DNA of 64,000 nt, taken from contig NZ_JABBGB010000002.1 of assembly GCF_012927185.1 (NCBI RefSeq), positions 372,001 through 436,000 on the forward strand. Reading direction: 5' to 3'. The stretch comes from Pseudoflavitalea sp. G-6-1-2 (GTDB lineage Bacteria; Bacteroidota; Bacteroidia; Chitinophagales; Chitinophagaceae). Below are positions 51,398 through 59,022 of this stretch, piece by piece. The notes beneath the pieces were generated by a model that was not told the origin of the DNA, ran no database searches, and worked only from the letters and a program-made list of their open reading frames with translations. The stretch's first letter is position 1. Every line of letters begins with the position of its first letter. Both the position numbers and the translations under genes were made by a program.

Positions 51398-52673
51398 AGG
51401 CCGTTCTTTTGGGCGGTTTGGTATTGTTGAAAAGCAATCGCAGGCTTTGATCGTATGTGAAGTAGTTGTACAGCCAGTTCATGAATACGAAGAGTCTGTT
51501 CTTCACGCCGAGTATCAGCATCAGGTGCAGTCCCATCCAGATCATCCAGGCGAAGAATCCCCCGAAATGCATTTTGTTTTTAGGGAGGTCCACCACTGCA
51601 AGGTTGCGGCCAACAGTGGCCATGGACCCCTTGTCGAAGTAGCTGAAGGTTTGGATATGTTTCGCTCCGCTCCTGCTTTCGATGCGTTTCAGATTCGCGG
51701 CCAGCAGATCTGCCTGCTGCATCGCAACGGGCGCTACCTGAGGGTGACCATTGGGATATTTTTCAGTTTCCATATAAGCCAGATCACCGATCGCATATAC
51801 GTTGGAGGTACCCAGTACTTTATTGGTTTGATCGACTTTTATGCGGTGACCTCTGGCGATGAGTTCGGGTTTGATGCCGGCAGGCATATTCCCTTTGATA
51901 CCCGCCGCCCAGATAACGAGTTTGGATTCGATGGTACGGCCATCTTTCAGCACAACGGTTTCGCCGTCGTAATCCTGCACAGTGGTGCCGGTCATTACCG
52001 TTACGCCGAGTTTGCTGAGATACTTCGCAGAATCGGCAGAAGAATCTTCGCTCATCGCTGCCAGAGTTCTGGGTGAGCCTTCGAGCAGATAGATTTTCAT
52101 CTTGCTGAAATCGATCTCAGGAAAATCTTTGGGAAGCACGTAACGTTTCATTTCTGCGAGTGCGCCACTGAGCTCTACGCCGGTGGGGCCGCCACCAACA
52201 ACAACGAGTGTGAGCAACTTCTCCATTTCGGCTGAATCCCGCGCCTGCAGCGCGTCTTCGAAGTGCTGTATTAAAGTGTGGCGAAGCTGCAAAGCTTCCG
52301 TAGTGCTCTTCATAGGAAAAGCATGTTCTTCGAGCGCTTTGTTGCCGAAGAAATTGGTGCCGGCGCCGGTGGCGAGTACCAGTACATCATACTCCATATC
52401 GCCAAGTGATGTGCGGATCAGATGCTGATCGGCCACTACCTCCTTCAACTCACCAAGACGGATGCGAACGTTCTTTGAATTATGGAAAACTTTACGAAGC
52501 GGGAAAGAAATATTGCTGGCGTCGAGACCTGCTGTTGCTACCTGATAGAACAGCGGCTGAAACTGATGGTAATTGAAGCGGTCCAGCAGCGTAACTTCAA
52601 AACCGGGTTTATTATTGAGCTTCCGGGCTAAACGGAGGCCGCCGAAGCCGCCTCCAACTATTACAACTTTCAT
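51348..52673 (-). CDS. Type II NADH:quinone oxidoreductase (NDH-2), FAD-dependent
   Basis: 441 residues. First FAD-binding GxGxxG at 7-12 (VIVGGGFGGLRLARKL), second NADH-binding at about 157-167 (VVVGGGPTGVELSGAL), and the FAD-contact ATG/GD segments VLATGAGTNFFG and VYAIGDLAYMETEKYPNG. The C-terminal membrane-anchoring segment FFAWMIWMGLHLMLILGVKN fits NDH-2. It oxidises NADH and reduces quinone without pumping protons. It is the first gene of a two-gene unit with DUF2071. Confidence 0.92.
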   Translation of the reverse strand: MKVVIVGGGFGGLRLARKLNNKPGFEVTLLDRFNYHQFQPLFYQVATAGLDASNISFPLRKVFHNSKNVRIRLGELKEVVADQHLIRTSLGDMEYDVLVLATGAGTNFFGNKALEEHAFPMKSTTEALQLRHTLIQHFEDALQARDSAEMEKLLTLVVVGGGPTGVELSGALAEMKRYVLPKDFPEIDFSKMKIYLLEGSPRTLAAMSEDSSADSAKYLSKLGVTVMTGTTVQDYDGETVVLKDGRTIESKLVIWAAGIKGNMPAGIKPELIARGHRIKVDQTNKVLGTSNVYAIGDLAYMETEKYPNGHPQVAPVAMQQADLLAANLKRIESRSGAKHIQTFSYFDKGSMATVGRNLAVVDLPKNKMHFGGFFAWMIWMGLHLMLILGVKNRLFVFMNWLYNYFTYDQSLRLLFNNTKPPKRTAYVKALPERRLEEVSAG

Positions 52674-52785
52674 AAAGGATGCTTTAACGGACGTAAAGTT
52701 ACATATCTTTCAATATATTTTGAAAATTAAATAAATTATGGAAGCGATTTTATCATTTGTTTAAGAAGCGTAAGAGAAGGGGGCA

Positions 52786-53106
52786 ATGGCAGCAATATGG
52801 TGTTACCGTTTTCCGATATCGTACAAACTAACAAACGTAACCTACCATGCATTGATAGTTGATCACGATCTTACACAAGCCGAGCGTGATGGTATCGGGA
52901 AAGCCTATCAGATAAGAAAGAATATTTCAACCATATTTCAGGTCTTTTCATTTGTAGTATGGATTGGTTGTTTTCTGTTATTGAGAGCACAGAAAATTGC
53001 GCCACGGTGGCTTGCAAGAATAATCATTTACCTGGCAGCCACAGCAGCAATTATACTGACATTGGCAGACGGGATCGGTTTTATTCCCGGCCCACCTATC
53101 AGATAA
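52786..53106 (+). CDS. Small membrane protein of unknown function
   Basis: 106 residues with two hydrophobic segments (about 50-66, IFQVFSFVVWIGCFLLL, and 78-95, IIIYLAATAAIILTLADG). No family recognised. The N-terminal part WCYRFPISYKLTNVTYHALI looks as if a first membrane helix is missing, since an in-frame TAA lies 15 bases before the ATG. This could be a gene with a lost or displaced 5' end. No terminator separates it from the convergent TPR gene 13 bases away. Confidence 0.5.
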   Translation: MAAIWCYRFPISYKLTNVTYHALIVDHDLTQAERDGIGKAYQIRKNISTIFQVFSFVVWIGCFLLLRAQKIAPRWLARIIIYLAATAAIILTLADGIGFIPGPPIR

Positions 53107-53119
53107 ATTTCAAAAAGAT

Positions 53120-54379
53120 TTAGCGGGAAAAAGGTATGATCCATGTAAACGCCACCACTCCAAAAAGGAAGAGGGCAAACAATATGTCATTCACATTGCC
53201 GGTTGAGATGAATCCCAGACAAATCAGTCCCAATGCAACCAGCGCCATGGTGTAGTACTGCATCTTCGGCGCACGGCGAAACCGAATCGGTATTTCCAGT
53301 TGACTCAACGGCATGGCCATTGCTACGAGCACAAGGCCCGACAGCATGAGTGTGGAATCTTCGAACTGCTGTCCTTTGAAAAATCCGGTTGCCAGCAGCG
53401 TTATTCCGGTTATCAATGCAGTAGTGGTCAGCACCGCATTCCACTTTTCACTAGTGGAGAGTGCATGCTTGCCATCTTTATGGAAGAAGAGAAAAATATT
53501 CGCCAGCGGATTCAGAAACCAGGAGGCCAGTGCAACAAGGATGTACAATCCTACCAGCACCGTTCCAATCATGGCAACAGCAGGAGGTGCATTTCTCGAT
53601 AATGCGCCCACTACCCTTACACCGACATAGATACCGATGGGTATTATCCATCTCGCCTGTTTTCCTTTATTGTTGATCCAGAAACTATATTGAAGCAACC
53701 ATTTGTAAGGAGGGATATTCGATTTCAGCGATTGCTTCAATCCCGCACGGGCCGCTTCAGCATTGGGATTCAGCCTGAGCGCTTCGCGAAAATGTTTCGT
53801 CGCTTCTTTCTGTCTGCCTTTCTCCAGCAGGTTCCAGCCAACTGTGGTATGCGTGAAGGAGTTCTCAGGATCCTGATCGAGCGCAGCTCGCATGGTATCG
53901 ATGGCATCGTCGGTTCGCCTGAGTTTATTGAGCGCCGTTGCACGCGCATTGAGACAGCTGATGCTTTCTGCATCGAGTGCAAGGCCTTCATTGGCTTTTT
54001 CCAGCGCCTGTTCAAATTGATTTTTTTCCAGCAGCAGCAAGGACCATAATCCGAAGTACTCCGCCTGATACGGATTCAACTGAATAGCCCTGCTGATGGC
54101 CGACTGAGCATCCACATTCTTATCCTGCAAATAATGTCCGAAAGCGAGCAGGTAATGAAAATAACTTTCATTCGGTTCTATGGAAATAGCACGATGTGCC
54201 AATTCTATACCAGCGTCGAAATTCTTCTGATCGAAGCGGGCGCGTGCCATGAGCCCAAGTGCATGCGTATTTTGAGGGTCCTGCCGCAGCACTTCCGTCA
54301 ATTGTTTGATGGCTTCGGCCGCTCTTCCCTGAGAAAGCAATAACTCTGCTCTGCCAATCAGTACTTCAGTTTCGGGCAT
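53120..54379 (-). CDS. TPR-repeat membrane protein
   Basis: 419 residues. The N-terminal 205 residues are about six tetratricopeptide repeats (AEAIKQLTEVLRQDPQNTHA, LALDAESISCLNARATALNK, HFREALRLNPNAEAARAGLK). After them come about five to six membrane helices between 240 and 419 (WIIPIGIYVGVRVVGAL, AMIGTVLVGLYILVALASWF, LALICLGFISTG-like). The TPR part is probably in the cytoplasm. It begins two bases after the stop of the TPR-AAA gene, so the two are translated together and may form a complex. Function unknown. Confidence 0.8.
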   Translation of the reverse strand: MPETEVLIGRAELLLSQGRAAEAIKQLTEVLRQDPQNTHALGLMARARFDQKNFDAGIELAHRAISIEPNESYFHYLLAFGHYLQDKNVDAQSAISRAIQLNPYQAEYFGLWSLLLLEKNQFEQALEKANEGLALDAESISCLNARATALNKLRRTDDAIDTMRAALDQDPENSFTHTTVGWNLLEKGRQKEATKHFREALRLNPNAEAARAGLKQSLKSNIPPYKWLLQYSFWINNKGKQARWIIPIGIYVGVRVVGALSRNAPPAVAMIGTVLVGLYILVALASWFLNPLANIFLFFHKDGKHALSTSEKWNAVLTTTALITGITLLATGFFKGQQFEDSTLMLSGLVLVAMAMPLSQLEIPIRFRRAPKMQYYTMALVALGLICLGFISTGNVNDILFALFLFGVVAFTWIIPFSR

Positions 54380-54380
54380 A

Positions 54381-55715
54381 TTACTTTTTGATCTTGAGAA
54401 ATTTCAGGATATCATCATACAATCCCGATTCGTTGGCATAGAGTGCGTAATTGCGGGCAGAGGCGAACCACTCCAAAGTTGTGGGGCGATGCTGTTTCAC
54501 TCCCTTCAGCAGATCTTTGGTAGTGAGCGGCTGCAGCACGCCGGTGCTGAGCGATTCGCGCAATTTTTCTTCGATGGCGATATCGATCACGGCCTGCAGA
54601 TCGGCACCGGAGTAATCCTGTGTTTGCTGTGCAATCTTTTTCACATCCGCTTCTTTCACGGGTTTGTTCTGCAGCATGGATGCGATGATCTCTTCTCTCG
54701 CTTTTTCATCGGGCGGCTCTACGAAGATCACACGATCGAAGCGGCCGGGCCTGCGGAATGCAGGGTCAACGCTCCAGGGAGCATTGGTGGCGGCGAGTAT
54801 CAGCACTCCTTCGTTGGAGGAGTTGATGCCATCCATTTCGGAAAGGAACTGATTGATCACATGCCGCATGGCGGATTGCTTCATATCGTTGCGGCTGGCG
54901 CCCATTGCATCCACTTCGTCGAAGAAGAGCACGCAGGGAGCATTCTTGCGCGCCAGCTCGAAAATGCCGTGGAGATTCTTTTCGCTGTTGCCGATCCACA
55001 TATCGAGTATATCGTGCAGACCGATGCTGATGAACTTCGCATCTATTTGTCCGGCTGTGGCTTTGGCAATAAAAGTTTTTCCGCATCCCGGAGGACCATA
55101 CATCAATATACCTCCGCCGGTTTTCTTGCCGAAGGCTTTGTACAGATCGGGATTCAGCAGCGGCTGTATGATCTTCAATGAGATCTCATCTTTGATACGC
55201 TGCATTCCTCCTACATCCGAAAATTTGGTGGAGGGTTTTTCGAGGAAGTATTTGCTGTCGGCATCACTCTCTCCGAAGATATCATCCTCTTCCTCATCAA
55301 ACTCAGCGCTGTTGCCGGTTCCGGAGAGGCGCAGGTACTGATCTATCTCTTCGTCCCGAAATTCAGGATGCAGGGCAATCACTTTCTGATACACTTCCAC
55401 AGCCTGTGCGCGCGAATGCTCCTTGATGAGGCATTTCACGTAGAGCACCATGGCAGGTACGGGCATGCTGTCCTGCACTTCTTCGTAAATGATGAGTGCA
55501 GCGGAATATTTTTGCTGGTGGAAATAGGCTTCGGCCAGTCCGAGTTTGGCTTTGAGGTTGCCATAACTTCTGTTCAGCACTTCACTGAACTGAGCAGCTG
55601 CATCTGAAAAAGCGTTTGCTTTCAGCAATACTTCTGCCAGATGCAGGCGCAGCGGTACATTCTCAGGAGATAATTCTACGGCTTCTTTTAACTGTCTGAT
55701 GGTTTCGTTGTCCAT
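54381..55715 (-). CDS. AAA+ ATPase with N-terminal TPR repeats (CDC48/FtsH-like ATPase domain)
   Basis: 444 residues. N-terminal 120 residues with TPR repeats (ENVPLRLHLAEVLLKANAFS, KLGLAEAYFHQQKYSAALII), an acidic linker (137-153), then one AAA module. Walker A is GPPGCGKT (207-214), Walker B VLFFDEVD (262-269), and the second region of homology ends RRPGRFDRVIF with the arginine fingers near 321-325. The ATPase part is close to Cdc48/p97- and FtsH-type modules, but there is no protease domain. It probably unfolds or remodels a protein. It sits between serA (13 bases) and a TPR membrane protein (two bases) in one operon. Confidence 0.87.
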   Translation of the reverse strand: MDNETIRQLKEAVELSPENVPLRLHLAEVLLKANAFSDAAAQFSEVLNRSYGNLKAKLGLAEAYFHQQKYSAALIIYEEVQDSMPVPAMVLYVKCLIKEHSRAQAVEVYQKVIALHPEFRDEEIDQYLRLSGTGNSAEFDEEEDDIFGESDADSKYFLEKPSTKFSDVGGMQRIKDEISLKIIQPLLNPDLYKAFGKKTGGGILMYGPPGCGKTFIAKATAGQIDAKFISIGLHDILDMWIGNSEKNLHGIFELARKNAPCVLFFDEVDAMGASRNDMKQSAMRHVINQFLSEMDGINSSNEGVLILAATNAPWSVDPAFRRPGRFDRVIFVEPPDEKAREEIIASMLQNKPVKEADVKKIAQQTQDYSGADLQAVIDIAIEEKLRESLSTGVLQPLTTKDLLKGVKQHRPTTLEWFASARNYALYANESGLYDDILKFLKIKK

Positions 55716-55727
55716 GAGATTTATTCA

Positions 55728-56966
55728 TTAGTACAACAGCCTCGTCTTGATGGTAGCCTTCACTTCTTTCAAGAGCTGCAAGGCTGTATTGGATAATTTT
55801 CTGTCTACGTCCAGCACCACATAACCGATCTCGTCGTTTGTTTTCAGGTACTGGGCAAGGATGTTGATATTGTGTTTGCTCAGCTGGGTATTGATCTCAC
55901 TCAATACACCCGGCACGTTCCGGTGAATGTGCAGAATACGGTGCGTACCTTCCTGCAAAGGCAGGCTCAGTGAGGGAACAGTATGCGAACCGGTGGTCTG
56001 CCCCTGTTCGAGAAACTGGAACATTTTGTTGCTCACATCTTCTCCGATATTCATCTGCGCTTCTTCCGTAGACCCGCCGATATGCGGCGTGAGTATCACA
56101 TTGGGCAATCCCATCAGGGGCGATGTGAATTTGTCGCCATTCTTTTCCGGCTCCCATGGAAACACGTCTACGGCTGCTCCGCCTACCTGTCCTTCTTCGA
56201 GTGCCTTGGCCAGCGCATCGAGATCAACTACTTCACCTCTTGCATAGTTCAGGAAGATGGCTCCCTTTTTCAGCAGTTTCAGGGTGGTTTTATTGATCAT
56301 GTTGCGCGTGGAATTGGTATCCGGCACATGCAAGGTTACAATATCTGACTGGGACAGTACTTCCTTTAACGTTTTTTTTGCAATAGCATTGCCCAGCGGG
56401 AGTTTGGTCACTGAATCGTAGAAGATCACTTTCATACCGAGGGCTTCGGCGAGCACGCTCACCTGCGATCCGATATTTCCGTAACCGATGATGCCGAGGG
56501 TTTTTCCTCTCAGTTCGTAGCTGCCTTTGGCTTCTTTATTCCAGATGCCTTCGTGGGCTGCTTTGTTTTTGTCGGGGATGCGACGGATGAGCATAACAGA
56601 CAATCCTATCACCAATTCCGCCACGGAGCGGGTATTGGAATAAGGTGCATTGAATACCGCTACACCATGTTCTGTGGCCGATTTCAGGTCAACCTGATTT
56701 ACGCCGATACAGAAGCAGCCTATCGCCTGCAACTTTTTGGCTGCATCGAGAACAGCAGGTGTGATCTGGGTTTTGGAACGGATGCCGAGCAGATGCACAT
56801 CCTTCACCGCTTTGATCAGTTCTTCTTCGGAGAGGGCGCCCGATAATTTCTTTACGGATGCGTATCCCGCCTCTGTGAAGTGTTTTACGGCCTTATCACT
56901 GATATTCTCCAGGAACAGAATGTTCACCTTTTCTTTGGGGTAGCTGGTATTTTTTTTGTCTGTCAT
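55728..56966 (-). CDS. serA: D-3-phosphoglycerate dehydrogenase with ACT domain
   Basis: 412 residues. Oxidises 3-phosphoglycerate to phosphohydroxypyruvate, the first step of serine synthesis. N-terminal catalytic part from KVNILFLENISDKAVKHF, NAD+ site GIIGYGNIGSQVSVLAEALG near 160, active-site His in LTPHIGGSTEEAQMNIGEDV. The C-terminal 75 residues (HRILHIHRNVPGVLSEINTQ, YVVLDVDRKLSNTALQLL) are an ACT domain, so inhibition by serine is likely. It lies 13 bases upstream of the AAA gene and starts the operon. Confidence 0.93.
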   Translation of the reverse strand: MTDKKNTSYPKEKVNILFLENISDKAVKHFTEAGYASVKKLSGALSEEELIKAVKDVHLLGIRSKTQITPAVLDAAKKLQAIGCFCIGVNQVDLKSATEHGVAVFNAPYSNTRSVAELVIGLSVMLIRRIPDKNKAAHEGIWNKEAKGSYELRGKTLGIIGYGNIGSQVSVLAEALGMKVIFYDSVTKLPLGNAIAKKTLKEVLSQSDIVTLHVPDTNSTRNMINKTTLKLLKKGAIFLNYARGEVVDLDALAKALEEGQVGGAAVDVFPWEPEKNGDKFTSPLMGLPNVILTPHIGGSTEEAQMNIGEDVSNKMFQFLEQGQTTGSHTVPSLSLPLQEGTHRILHIHRNVPGVLSEINTQLSKHNINILAQYLKTNDEIGYVVLDVDRKLSNTALQLLKEVKATIKTRLLY

Positions 56967-57004
56967 ATATTGTTGGCTTCTCTTTTGCGTTATTCACTAT
57001 ACAG

Positions 57005-57012
57005 CAAAGGTA
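57005..57012 (-). promoter_or_regulatory. -7 box of the serA operon promoter
   Basis: TACCTTTG on the minus strand, 39 bases before the serA ATG. No TTG at the standard spacing was found. Confidence 0.5.
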
Positions 57013-57106
57013 AAATGAGCGCTGTTTTGGTCAGGTTTGCAAAGATGTCTCTTATATTTGAAACGGAAAAAACGGATTGCATAACTGAACGATTGTTCGT
57101 TTGTTG

Positions 57107-57114
57107 TACTTTTG
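57107..57114 (+). promoter_or_regulatory. -7 box of the lipoprotein serine hydrolase gene
   Basis: TACTTTTG fits TAnnTTTG. It contains the TTG of an in-frame upstream start, which therefore cannot be the translation start; the TTG at 57148 is preferred. Confidence 0.5.
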
Positions 57115-57147
57115 CCGATCACTAACCTATTCAAAAAAGACACCCTT

Positions 57148-58458
57148 TTGAAGAACTTAACGAAGCTCATTCCCCTGATGCTATTTGCATTCAGTTGCGG
57201 ACATGTATCAAACAATGAGGCGAACGGAAATGCAACAACGCAGGCAGCTCTGACAAGCACAACAACTCCGGCACCGAAAACGAGTCCCTACTTCGATAAG
57301 GTGAAAGAGTTTGTAGACAGCAATTTCAGGAATGGCTTCAATGGTGGCATCCTAGTTGCCAAAGACGGACAGATCATCTACGAAAAATATGGCGGCTACG
57401 CTAACCCACGCATAGCGGCTGACAGCATCACTGAAAAAACTCCCATCCATCTTGCATCTGTTTCCAAAACATTCACCGCAATGGCCATCTGCAAATTGTG
57501 GGAAGAAGGAAAGATCAATATTGATGATAGCGTGAGCAGGTATCTCCCCGGCTTTCCCTGCGAGGGCGTAACGGTGAAGATGCTGCTGAATCATCGCAGC
57601 GGTATTCCCAAGTACGATCATTACATGGGATCGATGGGCTGGAACAAACAACAGCAGGTCACCAATCAGGATGTGCTGGATTTTCTCATCGCAAAAAGAA
57701 AGCAGATCCCTGTAGGCCGTCCGGACAGAGGCTTCAGCTATTCCAATACCAACTATGCATTGCTGGCCCTGATGATCGAAAAAGTTACCGGCAGGTTCTA
57801 CGGTGATTACCTCAAGCAAACTTTCTTCGATTCCATCGGCATGAAAGACACGTATGTGTTCACCAATGCTTATGCCAATCATTACCTTCCCTCCTACTTC
57901 AATAACGGCCGCCTGTATCCGCTCGATTTTCTCGATCTGGTGTATGGCGATAAAAATATTTACTCCACTCCACGCGATCTGATGAAATGGGATGAAGCAC
58001 TGCGCAGCGGACGTTTCTTCAAACCAGAAACACTCGCAGCAGCTTATACGCCCTACTCCAATGAAAAACCCGGCACACATAATTACGGACTGGGATGGAG
58101 AATGTATCTGCTGAAGAATGGAAAGAAACTGGTGTACCACAATGGCTGGTGGCATGGCAACCGAACTGCATTCTATCGTCTGATAGATGAGAACACCACC
58201 ATCATCGCACTCTGCAATAACGATTCCAAGAAGATCTATTCCGTTCGCGAAATGGCAGATATCTTCGGCGACTACATGCAGGGCCGCAGTGACGACGACG
58301 ACAATGAAGCGCTCGTTAGACATGCTCCGGTGAGAAGATCAGCGCCAGTTGCGAAAGCATCCAAAACAAAAAGAAAAACATCTGCCGCAATGGCTTCCAA
58401 TAAGAAAAAGGTAAGAGGCAAGCGCAGCACTTCTACCAGCTATTCGGCCAAACGATAA
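57148..58458 (+). CDS. Lipoprotein serine hydrolase, beta-lactamase / PBP fold
   Basis: 436 residues from TTG 57148 (MKNLTKLIPLMLFAFSCG), which makes a perfect lipoprotein signal with lipid-modified Cys17; the in-frame TTG at 57112 lies in the -7 box. The catalytic set is complete: Ser104-x-x-Lys107 (LASVSKTFTAM), Tyr198-Ser-Asn200 (FSYSNTNYA) and the HxG-type HNGWWHG near 352. The C-terminal 60 residues are Lys/Arg/Ala/Ser-rich (SKTKRKTSAAMASNKKKVRG), which is unusual and may contact peptidoglycan or nucleic acid. Probable D-aminopeptidase or esterase activity. Related to the serine hydrolase at 10.9-12.3 kb. Confidence 0.87.
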   Translation: MKNLTKLIPLMLFAFSCGHVSNNEANGNATTQAALTSTTTPAPKTSPYFDKVKEFVDSNFRNGFNGGILVAKDGQIIYEKYGGYANPRIAADSITEKTPIHLASVSKTFTAMAICKLWEEGKINIDDSVSRYLPGFPCEGVTVKMLLNHRSGIPKYDHYMGSMGWNKQQQVTNQDVLDFLIAKRKQIPVGRPDRGFSYSNTNYALLALMIEKVTGRFYGDYLKQTFFDSIGMKDTYVFTNAYANHYLPSYFNNGRLYPLDFLDLVYGDKNIYSTPRDLMKWDEALRSGRFFKPETLAAAYTPYSNEKPGTHNYGLGWRMYLLKNGKKLVYHNGWWHGNRTAFYRLIDENTTIIALCNNDSKKIYSVREMADIFGDYMQGRSDDDDNEALVRHAPVRRSAPVAKASKTKRKTSAAMASNKKKVRGKRSTSTSYSAKR

Positions 58459-58492
58459 AACATCGAAGAGAGTCCTGCAACAGCAGGCCTGT

Positions 58493-58541
58493 AACCGGTG
58501 AACAAATGATTTTCGGATCTGCTGTTCACCGGTTTCTTTTT
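58493..58541 (+). terminator. Terminator of the lipoprotein serine hydrolase gene
   Basis: AACCGGTGAACA (58493-58504) pairs perfectly with TGTTCACCGGTT (58523-58534) around an 18-base loop, followed by TCTTTTTT. The rest of the 564-base gap to the next gene (58542-59022) is A/T-rich and holds no gene or clear promoter. Confidence 0.85.
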
Positions 58542-59022
58542 TGTGCATTGTTTCAACACCAAATCAGTTTAGCCGGAATGCAGACAGGGCGCTACTTTCC
58601 ATCGATCATATAATCAGCATCCAAAACATGAGCAGGATCAGTAATATGGAAACCAACGAATCGCGGATATTCATCTACCAATAATTTTTCGCATACCACT
58701 AACTGGTAATTCTGCATTTATCTTAAAACAAATTCCCAGGCGCCTGCGATGAATGCAGAAATTAATTGTTTACTTTGAACCCCAACTGCCAATATTCATG
58801 CTCAAGATCAACGTAGAATGTTGAAACACCCAATTAACATTTCTTCACTTATGCTTTGCTGTTAGCAAACGCTTTGTATTCACCCGTCTTACCTCGCCTC
58901 CTTTACTGGTACTACGAATCAGCAGCTGATAATTCTGATGCAATAGCACAGCTATTGCCATCCGCTCCCCTTTGAAAAAAATCGAGTCGGCAATTTTTTT
59001 CATTAATACCTAAACTTTTATC

